Shown: positions 35,214-45,373, counted from the first letter of the stretch. The stretch is 64,000 bases of DNA from Chryseobacterium gleum (GCA_945883565.1 CAMCXO010000004.1:1-64000); one strand, 5' to 3'. Program-made: numbers and translations. Notes: generated by a model from the letters alone, not told the origin.

Positions 35214-37168
35214 TCTGAACTTAATACAAATACGGTTCTACGGTTTTTGGCACGTCCGCTTTCATTCTCGTTCGGCGCAATGGGGCGACTTTCTCCATAA
35301 CCCTTATGCTTTAAACGAATTGGTGCTATGCCCTGAGAAATCAGATAATCGTAAACCACTTTTGCTCGCTCGGCCGAGAGCTTTAGGTTGGCTTCGTCGG
35401 CACCAACATCGTCTGTATGGCCTTGAATTTCGGCTTTTACCCGGTTTTCGGCTTTTAAAAACGACACGAAAGCGTTTAGAACCGCCTTAGAAGTAGAATT
35501 GAGTTCAGCGGAATTGCTTGCAAATCGAATGTCGTTTAGCCTATACTCTCGCCCTTTTTCAAGTTTGGCCGCCTCCAAATCGGCCACCACAACACCAGCG
35601 TCTTCTTCACCTAAATGTTTTGAGCTAAACGCAATATTTGGCTGCTCCACCACCAGTAAATGACTTTGTCCGTTCGAAACGTTCACGGCAGCTGCATAGT
35701 TTCCACTTACTTCATCAATTCTCAAGCGCTTTTCGGTGTTGTTGGATAGGTTTTTAAGTTTTAGCTGGGCGTCCGGATTGGGCTTACCTGCTTCATTGCT
35801 CACACTTCCTTTTACAAGGGCTACCTTATCTGGCTTAGCCTGAGGAGGAAGCTCAAAAGAGAATATGTCATAGTCTTTTCTATTGCCTTGGTGTTTTTTT
35901 GAGAAATAGGCAAATTGACCATCGAGACTAACAAAAAGCCCGACATCTTCACCTTCATCGTTTATAGGGTAACCAATATTTTCGGGCTTAGTAAACTGGT
36001 CAATGGCTTCCATTTTGGTAAAGAAAATGTCATACCCCCCCAATCCAGGATGGCCATCTGAACTAAAATACAACGTTCGGCTATCAGAATGAATAAAAGG
36101 GGTCTTTTCATTCTCCGAAGTATTAACAGTTTTGCCTAAATTTTTTGGATTTGACCATTGCCCGTTTTCCAAACGTTCGCATACATATAAATCAATTTTT
36201 CCGACTCCACCTTCACGATTGCTCGCAAAAAACAATAAATCGCCATTAGCCGAAACCGAGGGTTGCGACTCCCAACTGTTGGGCTTATTGATGGTTTCTG
36301 ACAACGGTTTTAATAAATCCCAATCTTGGCCTACCCTTCGGCTGTACCATATATCGCAATTCAAATAGCCATCGCTGGCAGGCTGACAAACCGTAAAATA
36401 CAACTCTCTGTTGTCGGCTGTTACACTCGGTCCACCTTCATTATATCGGTCGTTAAAAGGCGCCGTCAAGGGTTCGCCTACTCCAAATCCCTGTTTACTC
36501 TTCTGGCTAAGACTAAATTCTTCCACCAAACGGGTACCAGCGGCAGGACCTGCATATTTGTTTTGGCGCTTGAGTTTTCTGGTGAAAAAGAACCATTCCA
36601 TATCCGGTGATAAACACCCTAAATATTCATCGTCGAGAGTGGAAATACCTCGAACCGGTATTGGGTTAAAAGGCAAAGGATTGGATTTAAGTTGCGCTGC
36701 CACTTGTTTCTCTTCAAAAATTTTGGAGGCATCGGCAACCAATTCCGGGTCGCGCTCTGGATGCTTTAGGTACTTGCCCAAAAGCTCAAGCCCTCGGGTT
36801 TCTTTACCGGTTTCTACCAACAAAACCCCTAAATAGTAGAGCAAATCGGCTTTATATTCAGGACAAGCTTTTAAGACCTTTTCCCAACTGGCTTCGGTGC
36901 CTAACAATTGGCCTTTTTTAAGATAAAGCTCACCCAGCAAGTAATTGGCGTGGGCATTGTTTTCATCCAAGCTTAAGGCCTTATCCAAATAGCGCTTTGC
37001 TTCTAAAAGGTCGTTGCGCTTCCATGCTTTCAAAGCTTTAGGAATTTGTTCTGAAGAAGCCAAATGAACTTCTTGTTCACACTCCCCTAATTCGGGCTGT
37101 GCCCAAGTCAACATACCTGTTAAAAGTCCCAAAAAAAGGAATAAACTCTTGAATTTAAATAACTTCAT
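35210..37168 (-). CDS. TPR / beta-propeller / OmpA-like envelope protein, PorE-like
   Basis: 652 residues. A signal peptide ends LTWAQ, TPR repeats span about 35-140, PD40/WD40-type propeller blades span about 180-430 (LYFTVCQPASDG, LLFFASNREGG, LYFSSDGHPGLGGYDIF), then a carboxypeptidase-regulatory-like sandwich (VKGSVSNEAGKPNPDA), then an OmpA C-terminal peptidoglycan-binding domain (IQGHTDDVG, NRRTVF). This is the domain order of PorE, a T9SS component, but Bacteroidota carry several such paralogues, so identity is uncertain. The ATG at 37168 begins the signal; 37195 is upstream of it. It overlaps the symporter end by 14 bp. Confidence 0.85.
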   Translation of the reverse strand: MKLFKFKSLFLFLGLLTGMLTWAQPELGECEQEVHLASSEQIPKALKAWKRNDLLEAKRYLDKALSLDENNAHANYLLGELYLKKGQLLGTEASWEKVLKACPEYKADLLYYLGVLLVETGKETRGLELLGKYLKHPERDPELVADASKIFEEKQVAAQLKSNPLPFNPIPVRGISTLDDEYLGCLSPDMEWFFFTRKLKRQNKYAGPAAGTRLVEEFSLSQKSKQGFGVGEPLTAPFNDRYNEGGPSVTADNRELYFTVCQPASDGYLNCDIWYSRRVGQDWDLLKPLSETINKPNSWESQPSVSANGDLLFFASNREGGVGKIDLYVCERLENGQWSNPKNLGKTVNTSENEKTPFIHSDSRTLYFSSDGHPGLGGYDIFFTKMEAIDQFTKPENIGYPINDEGEDVGLFVSLDGQFAYFSKKHQGNRKDYDIFSFELPPQAKPDKVALVKGSVSNEAGKPNPDAQLKLKNLSNNTEKRLRIDEVSGNYAAAVNVSNGQSHLLVVEQPNIAFSSKHLGEEDAGVVVADLEAAKLEKGREYRLNDIRFASNSAELNSTSKAVLNAFVSFLKAENRVKAEIQGHTDDVGADEANLKLSAERAKVVYDYLISQGIAPIRLKHKGYGESRPIAPNENESGRAKNRRTVFVLSSE

Positions 37169-38567
37169 TTGGAAGGGCTTTTTCGCTGGCCGCAATAGCT
37201 GTACTTACAGCTACATCACCGGTTACATTAACAACGGTACGACACATATCTAAAATACGGTCGACTGGAAAAATTATAGCAATCCATGCCGGATTTAAAC
37301 CAACCGACTCTAAAACAATAATTAACATGATTAGTCCGGCACTCGGAACCGCAGCAGAACCAATAGAAGCCAGAGTGGCCGTAAGCACAATGGTAAGTTG
37401 CTGTGCAAGCCCCAGTTCAACCATATGAAATTGGGCTAAGAAAACCACGGCAACTGCTTGATATAGGCTCGTGCCATCCATATTTACGGTTGCACCAATT
37501 GGCAAAACAAAACTGCTGATGCGTTCGGGCACTTTGAGGTTTTCATGCACCACTTCCATAGTAACGGGTAAAGTGGCGGCCGAACTGCTGGTTGAAAATG
37601 CCAGAAATTGAGCCGGACTAATGGCTTTAAAAAACTGTTTGTATTTGAGTTTTTTATGAATACTCAGCACAATTGCCGGGTAAACAACAAAAATCATTAG
37701 TGCCAAACCCATTAATACCGTTAAACTATACCAACCCAGTGCTTGAAAAACCGATGCCAAAGCGTTGGGATTATCGCCCGCTAATTCGGCCATTTTTCCG
37801 GCCATGAGGGCGAAAACGAAAAATGGTGCCCCTTGCATAACCAAATCTACCATTTTTAAAAACACTTCATTTCCCGATTTACAAAAAGCCATCATAGCTT
37901 CAGCTTGCTTTTCGGGTAGGCTTACCAGACTAATCCCAAAAAAAATAGCGAAAAAAATAACCTGAAGCATTAAACTGTCGTTGAAACTTAGGAAAATATT
38001 ACTTGGAACCATATCGATAATAAACTGCAAGGGCCCAGCTTCTTTGGTTTTTTCTACTTGCTTAAGCTTACTGGTGGTGGTTTCATTTTGCTCAAGCTTT
38101 GCCAATTGCTGTCCAGCCTCATCGCGATAATCGGCATATTGGGGATCGTCCAAAAAATTTAATTGGTCTAATTTTTCTACTTCAGGGTTGTTTCTCAACC
38201 ACATTTCATAAGACATGCGGTTGCTAATTCGTTGTTCTTGTGCTATATGAACCCCCGGTTTAAAGGCATTAACCAGTATTAATCCCAACGAAACCGCAAA
38301 AACAGTGGTAATTAAATAAAGCCCCATTGTTTTAACGCCTAGGCGCCCCAACGTTCGAATATCGCTCAGCGATACAATTCCAACTATAACCGAAAAAAGC
38401 ACGAGTGGAACGGCTATTAGTTTAAGCAGATTTATAAAAATAGTGCCAAAGGGTGCTATCCAGTTGATCGTAAATGTACTAAGACCAGAAAATGCCGCTA
38501 TAATTGCCCAAATAAGGCCCAATACCAGTCCTATTACAATTTTTACGTGAAGGGGAAGTGCTTTCAT
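37155..38567 (-). CDS. Dicarboxylate/amino acid:cation symporter (DAACS family)
   Basis: 470 residues, related to GltP, DctA and GltT. It imports glutamate, aspartate or C4-dicarboxylates with H+ or Na+. Hairpin 1 serine-rich FSTSSSAATLPVT, the NMDGTSLYQA motif of TM7 and hairpin 2 IGSAAVPSAG are intact. A hydrophilic stretch of about 70 residues (108-178) between early helices is longer than in GltP. The start overlaps the aroC stop (ATGA) and the end overlaps the OmpA-like gene, so four genes from aroC to the alpha/beta hydrolase appear coupled. Confidence 0.92.
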   Translation of the reverse strand: MKALPLHVKIVIGLVLGLIWAIIAAFSGLSTFTINWIAPFGTIFINLLKLIAVPLVLFSVIVGIVSLSDIRTLGRLGVKTMGLYLITTVFAVSLGLILVNAFKPGVHIAQEQRISNRMSYEMWLRNNPEVEKLDQLNFLDDPQYADYRDEAGQQLAKLEQNETTTSKLKQVEKTKEAGPLQFIIDMVPSNIFLSFNDSLMLQVIFFAIFFGISLVSLPEKQAEAMMAFCKSGNEVFLKMVDLVMQGAPFFVFALMAGKMAELAGDNPNALASVFQALGWYSLTVLMGLALMIFVVYPAIVLSIHKKLKYKQFFKAISPAQFLAFSTSSSAATLPVTMEVVHENLKVPERISSFVLPIGATVNMDGTSLYQAVAVVFLAQFHMVELGLAQQLTIVLTATLASIGSAAVPSAGLIMLIIVLESVGLNPAWIAIIFPVDRILDMCRTVVNVTGDVAVSTAIAASEKALPNEVI

Positions 38568-39628
38568 AATTGGTCTTTACGCGCATCTAAGGTAAGGTCG
38601 GCTAAAACAAATAAGCTTAACGCTTCTACGATGGGAACCGCTCTTGGCAAAACACATGGGTCATGTCTTCCTTGTGCTTTGAGTTCTGTAAGTTCTCCAT
38701 CAACTGTTTTGGCGAGCTGTAATTTTGAAATAGTGGCCGTGGGTTTAAACGCCAAGCGGAAATATATAGGTTCACCATTGCTTATTCCGCCTAAAATGCC
38801 CCCGGCGTGGTTAGAGGCCATTTCATTATCATTAAGCCAACCATCATTATGCTGGCTTCCACGCATGGCAGCGGCATTGAATCCTGCACCAAATTCAAGT
38901 CCTTTAACAGCATTTAAACTAAAAAGTGCTTCGGCCAATCGCGCTTGAAGTTTTCCGAAAACAGGTGAGCCCAAGCCTGGAGGAACATTTTGAATAACAC
39001 AACGAATAGCTCCACCTAAGCTGTCGCCTTCATCGCGTGCTTGCTCTATTAATTCGACCATTTTAACAGCTGTTTCGGCATCAGGGCAACGCACCGGATT
39101 TGATTCGATGTTATTCAAATTAACAGAATCCCAAGGATTTTCTAAGCGAATATGCCCAATTTGGTCTACAAAGGCTTTACAATCGACTTCAGGGATGATG
39201 AACTGAGCTATAGTACCGCCCATAACCCAATTGGCAGTTTCACGAGCCGAACTGCGTCCGCCTCCACGGTGGTCGCGAATGCCATATTTTTTCAGATAGG
39301 TAGCATCTGCATGCGAAGGCCGCAGTACATTTTTGAAGTTATCGTAGTCTGTAGAACGAACATCCTTATTGCGAATAATCCAAGCCAGAGGTGCTCCAGT
39401 GGTTATGCCTTCAAACAAACCACTTAACAATTCGAATGCATCTCCCTCTTTTCGAGGTGTACTCAGTGAACTTTGACCCGGACGCCGTTTTTCAAGTGCT
39501 GAACTCAACTGGTCTGCATTAATCTTTATCCCCGCTGGAAGTCCATCCAATACGCCACCAATTGCGGCACCATGCGATTCGCCGAAAGTGCTTAATCGCA
39601 AATTTCTACCTAGATAATTAGACGCCAT
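38564..39628 (-). CDS. aroC: Chorismate synthase
   Basis: 354 residues. It converts EPSP to chorismate, the last common step of the aromatic pathway, using reduced FMN. GESHGAAIGGVLDGLPAG near the N-terminus, RPSHADATY and the GGGRSSARET signature are present. It is the first gene of a minus-strand run that continues into the symporter through an ATGA overlap. Confidence 0.97.
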   Translation of the reverse strand: MASNYLGRNLRLSTFGESHGAAIGGVLDGLPAGIKINADQLSSALEKRRPGQSSLSTPRKEGDAFELLSGLFEGITTGAPLAWIIRNKDVRSTDYDNFKNVLRPSHADATYLKKYGIRDHRGGGRSSARETANWVMGGTIAQFIIPEVDCKAFVDQIGHIRLENPWDSVNLNNIESNPVRCPDAETAVKMVELIEQARDEGDSLGGAIRCVIQNVPPGLGSPVFGKLQARLAEALFSLNAVKGLEFGAGFNAAAMRGSQHNDGWLNDNEMASNHAGGILGGISNGEPIYFRLAFKPTATISKLQLAKTVDGELTELKAQGRHDPCVLPRAVPIVEALSLFVLADLTLDARKDQL

Positions 39629-39661
39629 ATGCAGAAGTTATTGAATCAATGTGTTGCAGTT

Positions 39662-41755
39662 TCATCTCAGAAAATCAACAAACAAGGGTAAGCCATTTAA
39701 ATATTCGACCGGTTTTTTACATTGCCCTTCTTCGCAGAGATACAATAGGGTTTTATTCCCTTTAGACCGGCCTTGAAAAATGGGCAAGTCACTGGGTTCT
39801 TCACTGTAAACCATCCAAATAGCCGGCGCATAGGTACCCATGTACAATTGGAAAGCGGAATGGGCTTCGGGTCCACATATGGCCAGCTCCTTTCTACCCG
39901 CTTCATGATAAAGCCTTAGCAAAGCCCAGTTGGAATAGCCTTCTCCGTAATTTATCATTTTATCGGTGGTTAGCTTGAGCATTTCATTTGCCCGTTCTAA
40001 CCATGATGTTTCACCAAAGAGCAATCCTAAAGTACTTAAGTTGTGCGCCATTACCGAATTAGATGCCGGAATCACATTATCGTCGACCTCTTTAACCTTT
40101 AAGGCCAACATATTGTCGGTACTAAACCAAAATAACGGACTTTTAGGATCGTTAAACAACGCAACAGCCTCATTCATGAGGTTCTTTGCCCAAATGAGGT
40201 ATAACGCCTTTCCACTTATACGGTGAACTTCCAAAGAAGCCGAAATCAAAAACGCATAATCATCGAGCATGGCGCTGCCATAAGATTGGCCAGTTCGGTT
40301 TCTGGCGTGCCACAGTTCGCCATTGGAATACATATTTTGTTTAAGGTATAGAAGCAAACTTTCCGCTTTTTCGGCATAAATAGGTTTGCCAGTCGCCATA
40401 AAAGCTTCGCAATAAGCCGATACCATCATGGCATTCCAAGCGGTAAGGGTTTTATGATCGATATGGGGTTTGATGCGGTTATTTCGATGTTTTAGAATTT
40501 TAGTTTTAAGCAAATGCCATTTTTTCATACAGGCTATTTCGGTAATCTGAAGGTCTCGGGCCCAGGTTTCGTCGGTTCTATTTCTCAAAACAACCAAACC
40601 CTCCTCCCATTCTGCCTCGGTTCCGGTTACGAAGCCCGACTGGAAAAACCGCCATTCCTCATCGTTCATTATTTGTTGCCATTCGGCTAATGTCCAAGAG
40701 TAAAATTTACCCTCAACCCCTTCACTATCGGCATCTAAGGCCGAAAAAAAACCACCTTCATCGTTAGAAAGTTCTCTTTCAACCCATTCAATGCTTTCTT
40801 CGGCAATTCTTAAAAACATCGGCGACTTGTATTTCCTGAAAGCTTTGCTGTAGAGAGAAATGAGCTGGGCATTGTCGTAAAGCATTTTTTCGAAATGGGG
40901 AACTTTCCAATTGGCATCAACCGAATAACGGGCAAAACCTCCGCCAATTTGATCGTAAATGCCTCCCATGGCCATTTGCTCCAAGGTTTTTTTTACATGC
41001 CTTTCGGTTGCCTCATCTTGTCGGTAATGGCCATAATCCATCAAAAAATTATAATTCGAGGGCAAAGGAAATTTTGGGGCTTTGTTAGGGCCTCCTTTAG
41101 CGGTATCCCAACGTCTTTTCCAATTGGTTACGGTGCTATCAAGCCATTCGGGCGTTTGATTTTCAGCCGGTTTTTGCTCTACTAAAGCTTCACTTTGGGC
41201 CATGCCTTCGGCCAATTTTTCGGCATACTCCAAAACCTTAGCCGGTTCATCACGGTACATTCTGGCAATTTGTTCCAAATAATCTATCCAATTGTCTTTC
41301 GAGAAATAGGTCCCTCCCCAGATAGGCCGTCCATCGGGCAAGGCCACACAATTTAGAGGCCAGCCTCCTCTTCCGCTCATTATTTGCACGGCGCTCATAT
41401 ATACATGGTCGATGTCAGGTCGTTCTTCGCGGTCAACTTTTATGCAGATGTAGTGGGCATTCATAACCCTTGCAACCGTGGTATCCTCAAAACTCTCACG
41501 TTCCATTACATGACACCAATGGCATGCACTATAACCGATGCTGATAATGAGGAGTTTGTTTTCGCGTTTAGCCTGCTCTATTGCAGCTTGGTCCCAAGGC
41601 TGCCAGTTTACCGGATTGTACTGATGTTGAAGTAAATAAGGGCTGGATGATTGGCTAAGACGGTTCATATGCAAATGGCTTTTATTGGATTGACAAGCCG
41701 ATAACCACAAAATAACTGCAATCGAAGGGATTGAGAAGTGTTTAATATTCTTCAT
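39662..41755 (-). CDS. DUF255 thioredoxin-fold / six-hairpin lipoprotein (YyaL, SSP411 family)
   Basis: 697 residues. It begins with a lipoprotein signal ([11 protein letters not shown]), then a thioredoxin-like DUF255 domain with CHWCHVM near residue 77, then an (alpha/alpha)6-barrel resembling N-acylglucosamine epimerases ([31 protein letters not shown]). The family is widely conserved (human SPATA20) and its biochemical function is not established. The lipobox suggests a periplasmic or outer-membrane location, though many homologues are cytosolic. Confidence 0.88.
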   Translation of the reverse strand: MKNIKHFSIPSIAVILWLSACQSNKSHLHMNRLSQSSSPYLLQHQYNPVNWQPWDQAAIEQAKRENKLLIISIGYSACHWCHVMERESFEDTTVARVMNAHYICIKVDREERPDIDHVYMSAVQIMSGRGGWPLNCVALPDGRPIWGGTYFSKDNWIDYLEQIARMYRDEPAKVLEYAEKLAEGMAQSEALVEQKPAENQTPEWLDSTVTNWKRRWDTAKGGPNKAPKFPLPSNYNFLMDYGHYRQDEATERHVKKTLEQMAMGGIYDQIGGGFARYSVDANWKVPHFEKMLYDNAQLISLYSKAFRKYKSPMFLRIAEESIEWVERELSNDEGGFFSALDADSEGVEGKFYSWTLAEWQQIMNDEEWRFFQSGFVTGTEAEWEEGLVVLRNRTDETWARDLQITEIACMKKWHLLKTKILKHRNNRIKPHIDHKTLTAWNAMMVSAYCEAFMATGKPIYAEKAESLLLYLKQNMYSNGELWHARNRTGQSYGSAMLDDYAFLISASLEVHRISGKALYLIWAKNLMNEAVALFNDPKSPLFWFSTDNMLALKVKEVDDNVIPASNSVMAHNLSTLGLLFGETSWLERANEMLKLTTDKMINYGEGYSNWALLRLYHEAGRKELAICGPEAHSAFQLYMGTYAPAIWMVYSEEPSDLPIFQGRSKGNKTLLYLCEEGQCKKPVEYLNGLPLFVDFLR

Positions 41756-41823
41756 AATAAATTAATATGGGGCATTGGGCTTTGTCTAAATTCGCGGCAA
41801 ACCTGCTAAAGTAAATAGAGCTT

Positions 41824-44052
41824 ATGGAAGGCGCATACATTTGGATAATAGGTATTTTGTTTACGCTGGCAGTGTTGGATTTAATAGTAGGCGTAAGCAA
41901 CGATGCCGCCAACTTTTTAAACTCCGCCTTAGGCAGCAAGGTAGCCAGCCGAAAGGTGATTTTCTTGGTGGCCTCTGTGGGTATTTTTTTGGGCGCCATT
42001 AGTTCCAGCGGCATGATGGAAATTGCCCGAAAAGGCATTTTCAATCCCTCAATGTTCAGTTTCGACGATGTTTTAATTTTGTTTATGGCGGTAATGATTA
42101 CCGATATTATTTTATTAGACGTATTTAATTCGTTGGGTCTACCCACCTCTACCACGGTTTCAATTGTTTTTGAATTGTTGGGATCTGCTTTGGTGCTGGC
42201 ATTAATTAAGTCGAGTCAAGATCCCAATCACGGCTTATTGGAGTACATCAATACCGAAAGTGCCGTAACCATTATTAGTGGCATTTTCTCTTCAGTCGTA
42301 ATCGCTTTTACGGTAGGTGCTATAGCCCAATATTTAACCAGACTGTGGTTTAGCTTTGAAGTGGAGAAGCGATTGCCAAAATTTGGAGGCGTTTTTGGAG
42401 GAATGGCCATAGCAGCTATCGGTTATTTCGTTCTCATTAAAGGTCTTAAAGGAAGCCAATTGCTTAGTACCGATCAATTAGATTGGATTAAGCACAACAC
42501 CTTGTTCTTGCTTCTTGGCATTTTTGGGGTATTTGCCGTTTTGCTACAAACTTTGTTTTGGTTCTTCAAACTTCATCCATTGCGGATAGTGGTATTAGCC
42601 GGCACTTTTGCCTTGGCCATGGCTTTCGCAGGCAACGATTTAGTGAATTTTATTGGCGTGCCCATTACCGGCTTCCAATCTTTTCTAGCCTATAAATCGC
42701 AGGCATTATCAGGATCGGAGTTGAATATGGTGATATTAACAGAACCCGTTAAAACACCTCCTTTCCTCTTGCTTTTGGCCGGATTAATTATGGTATTAAC
42801 CCTTTGGTTTAGTGGAAAGGCAAGAAGGGTATCGGCTACAGAAATCAACTTAAGCCGACAAGATGCTGGAGAGGAGCGATTTATGCCAAATGCCATAAGC
42901 CGAGGACTGGTAGGTATTAGCATAGAATTAGGCAGACTTATTGGAAAGATTACACCTGACAAATTCAATAAATATGTTGAATCTCGGTTTTATAAAAAAG
43001 AACTGGAATTAGAACCTATACCTGCTGCCGGCGATGCGGCATACGATTTGGTTCGGGCGTCGGTTAACCTTATGATAGCCAGTATACTCATTGCGATGGC
43101 CTCATCACTAAAGTTGCCTTTAAGTACCACTTATGTAACCTTTATGGTCGCTATGGGCACTTCTTTGGCCGATAGAGCCTGGGGCCGCGAAAGTGCCGTT
43201 TATAGGGTTTCAGGCGTACTGAATGTGATTACAGGTTGGTTCTTTACCGCTCTTTTAGCACTGTTGGCGTCTGCCATTATGGCCTTGGTTTTTTATTATC
43301 TGGGTATGCCGGCCATGTTGGTTTTCTTTGGTTTGGCCCTTTTTATTTTGGTGAAGAGCCATTTGGCCTTCAAGAAAAAAGAGAAAGTGCAAGCCTTAGC
43401 CATAGTTGAGCAAAAGGAAGAAAACCTGGGCTTTTTGGCTGTACTTGAATCAAGCCGAAAGCAAAGCGTTCAGGCCCTTAATAATGTGCATAAATCATTA
43501 AGGGTAAGCACCCGTGAGTTGCGCACCGAAAATGGCGACTTGGTGGTTAAAATGCGCAAAAGCCTGAAAGACCAGCTTAACGAGGCCAGAGAAAAGCAAA
43601 CCAAAAGTTTAAACTTACTTAAACGTTTAAAGGTTGAAGAATTACAAGCCGGTCGTTTGTTTTTACTTTTACAAGACCTGCTTCAAGACCTTAGCCAAAG
43701 TTCATATTTGTTAACTGAAACCAGCGCCGATTTTTTGGGCAATCATCACGATCCACCCGGCGCTGAATTGATGGATATTTTATTGAAGTCGGAACGCGAT
43801 TTAGGCGAAATATTAAAGGCTGTTTCAAAAGCCATTGATTTAAAGCAGTTTGATGAATACGAGGCCATACAAAGTCAAAAGAAGAGTTACATTCTGCTCA
43901 TAAACCAAGAACTTGATCGCGTTTTACAGATTGCCCAACAAAAACGGAGCGGAAAGCGATCTGCTCAATTGGCCATTAGCCTGCTAATGGAGTCGAAGGA
44001 TATTGCCGCTATCAGTTTTAGACTATTGAGGCTTTACAAAGATTCGCAATAG
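41824..44052 (+). CDS. Inorganic phosphate transporter (PiT) with C-terminal PhoU-like region
   Basis: 742 residues. PiT halves are marked by VGVSNDAANFLNSALGS (about 22-38) and AFAGNDLVNFIG (about 262-273), with about 11 membrane helices to residue 520. The final 215 residues are soluble, helical and charged, resembling a PhoU-type domain fused in one chain. PiT carriers import phosphate with H+ or Na+. In many bacteria the PhoU-like partner is a separate pit-accessory gene, so the fusion is notable. It is divergent from the DUF255 gene and ends 3 bp from the convergent menE. Confidence 0.9.
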   Translation: MEGAYIWIIGILFTLAVLDLIVGVSNDAANFLNSALGSKVASRKVIFLVASVGIFLGAISSSGMMEIARKGIFNPSMFSFDDVLILFMAVMITDIILLDVFNSLGLPTSTTVSIVFELLGSALVLALIKSSQDPNHGLLEYINTESAVTIISGIFSSVVIAFTVGAIAQYLTRLWFSFEVEKRLPKFGGVFGGMAIAAIGYFVLIKGLKGSQLLSTDQLDWIKHNTLFLLLGIFGVFAVLLQTLFWFFKLHPLRIVVLAGTFALAMAFAGNDLVNFIGVPITGFQSFLAYKSQALSGSELNMVILTEPVKTPPFLLLLAGLIMVLTLWFSGKARRVSATEINLSRQDAGEERFMPNAISRGLVGISIELGRLIGKITPDKFNKYVESRFYKKELELEPIPAAGDAAYDLVRASVNLMIASILIAMASSLKLPLSTTYVTFMVAMGTSLADRAWGRESAVYRVSGVLNVITGWFFTALLALLASAIMALVFYYLGMPAMLVFFGLALFILVKSHLAFKKKEKVQALAIVEQKEENLGFLAVLESSRKQSVQALNNVHKSLRVSTRELRTENGDLVVKMRKSLKDQLNEAREKQTKSLNLLKRLKVEELQAGRLFLLLQDLLQDLSQSSYLLTETSADFLGNHHDPPGAELMDILLKSERDLGEILKAVSKAIDLKQFDEYEAIQSQKKSYILLINQELDRVLQIAQQKRSGKRSAQLAISLLMESKDIAAISFRLLRLYKDSQ

Positions 44053-44055
44053 CGT

Positions 44056-45111
44056 TTAAAGCAAATTCAAAGCTTTAAGATTTGGCAATCGCAACAATTT
44101 CCCTGACTCTGAAACTATAAATTTGGGTAAAGCATAAACGGCTTTTGGGAGTTGAATTTTATGAATGCCTTCTTTTATTTGTGTTTCAATCCAACTTTCG
44201 AAATGCCAGTACTCGGGCGGGTTTTCGGCAATCAAAACCAAGCGTTTACCAAGTACAACATCGTTTTCTCCTGCCAAAAAGAAAGGAAAAGGTAAGCTTG
44301 GGCCAAAAAGGATTTCGAGCGATTCCACTTGAAGCTTTATTCCACCGCTATTTACTATAAAATCGGCTCGGCCATGCCATTGCATTTGACCTTGATGATT
44401 GATTTCAACCAAATCGGTGGTTTCGAAATTGAGCTCAAGTAGTTTATCGTCAATATGCAAACAATCATTAGGTATTAAACGGAAGACAACTTTCTCCATT
44501 GGTTTATACCAATTACTAAACTCTGGATATAATGATCTTAAAGCTACGTGCGAATAGGTTTCGCTCATGCCGTAGCCAATCCAGATTTCTTTAGAAGGAT
44601 TTTTCAATAGCAGTTCTAATTGCTGAACCTGAATGCCACTTCCACCCAAAAGTAAGGTTTTCAATTTGTGAAGATCTGCTACAGATTGAATGGCTTGCAT
44701 GGGGGTCATGGCGGCAAAATCGATTAGCTGATTCAGGTTTTGAAGCACATTGCCCTGAGGGGCGCTAAGGAAAACATCAAGCTGACCTACCACCGCCCTC
44801 ATCCATTGCATTTTTCCAGCAATGTAATTGGGCGATAAACAAATCAGTACGCTATTCCCGGGTTTGAGATTGAAAAAATCAACTGTACGTTTGGCCGATT
44901 GCCACATCTTATGTCGATCAAGTTCTAGCTTTTTTGGTGTTCCAGTAGAACCTGAACTGTATTGATGCAAAGGCAAATTGGTATACCAAGCTTTAATAAA
45001 CTCTGCCCAATCTGGGAATTTAGACTGGCATGCCCGGACACAAGATTGCCATTCTTTAGGTAATTCGAAAGAATGATGTTCAAAATGAAAAAAAAATGGC
45101 TTTTCCTCCAA
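44056..45111 (-). CDS. menE: o-Succinylbenzoate-CoA ligase, short Bacteroidota form
   Basis: 351 residues of the ANL adenylating superfamily. The P-loop YSSGSTGTPKKLELD is near residues 51-65 and GYGMSETYSHVALR near 180. WHGRADFIVNSGGIKL starts the mobile C-terminal domain. The short length (about 350 instead of 450 or more residues) is usual for MenE in Bacteroidota. It activates o-succinylbenzoate for menaquinone synthesis. No other men gene is in the window, so the assignment rests on similarity of form. Confidence 0.85.
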   Translation of the reverse strand: MEEKPFFFHFEHHSFELPKEWQSCVRACQSKFPDWAEFIKAWYTNLPLHQYSSGSTGTPKKLELDRHKMWQSAKRTVDFFNLKPGNSVLICLSPNYIAGKMQWMRAVVGQLDVFLSAPQGNVLQNLNQLIDFAAMTPMQAIQSVADLHKLKTLLLGGSGIQVQQLELLLKNPSKEIWIGYGMSETYSHVALRSLYPEFSNWYKPMEKVVFRLIPNDCLHIDDKLLELNFETTDLVEINHQGQMQWHGRADFIVNSGGIKLQVESLEILFGPSLPFPFFLAGENDVVLGKRLVLIAENPPEYWHFESWIETQIKEGIHKIQLPKAVYALPKFIVSESGKLLRLPNLKALNLL

Positions 45112-45140
45112 CGCTTTGTGTGGTTTAGTCGTTTAACAGA

Positions 45141-45161
45141 TGTACAAGTTTCGATTGTACA
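45141..45161. repeat. TGTACAA-N7-TTGTACA inverted repeat
   Basis: Perfect 7-bp arms at 45141-45147 and 45155-45161, 7 bases apart. Each arm contains the self-complementary hexamer TGTACA. It lies 30 bp upstream of the menE ATG, a position fit for a repressor or activator site on that gene; no cognate regulator is identified. Confidence 0.45.
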
Positions 45162-45178
45162 CCCTTTATTGCTTGCTT

Positions 45179-45215
45179 GAAATGCCTCCGGCAAAGTTCG
45201 GGGGCATTTCTTTTT
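45179..45215 (+). terminator. Orphan intrinsic terminator
   Basis: A 12-bp stem, GAAATGCCTCCG (45179-45190) with CGGGGGCATTTC (45199-45210, one G-T pair), 8-base loop, then TTTTTAT. It points along the plus strand, yet no plus-strand gene ends upstream of it within 1.1 kb (menE lies there on the other strand). It could end an unannotated RNA or act as an attenuator 160 bp before the sulfate operon. Confidence 0.65.
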
Positions 45216-45351
45216 ATAAAAAATCATTTTTACATTGGTTTTTTATCATTCTAAGCAAGAATTTATAATTGAAAATAAGTGACATACCATTATCGAGTAA
45301 AAATTTAACACACAGTTCACTCAATACTCTACAAATCGAATAGAATAATTG

Positions 45352-45359
45352 TACTTTCG
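45352..45359 (+). promoter_or_regulatory. Candidate -7 box of the sulfate operon
   Basis: TACTTTCG, one mismatch from TAnnTTTG, 15 bp before the SLC13 ATG. No good TTG at the -33 position is visible, so the call is weak. Confidence 0.3.
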
Positions 45360-45373
45360 CGGCCGATTTACAG

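Noticed and set aside
41742-42155. 137-codon minus-strand frame
   Set aside because: It is antisense to the start of the PiT gene and to its promoter region; composition is that of a reversed membrane protein.
45140-45268. 42-codon plus-strand frame starting in the TGTACA palindrome
   Set aside because: It reads through a strong terminator hairpin, has no coupling with a neighbour and no credible composition.
45112-45373. Sulfur-related riboswitch before the SLC13 gene
   Set aside because: I see no match to SAM or other known riboswitch cores; only a simple hairpin with a T-run.
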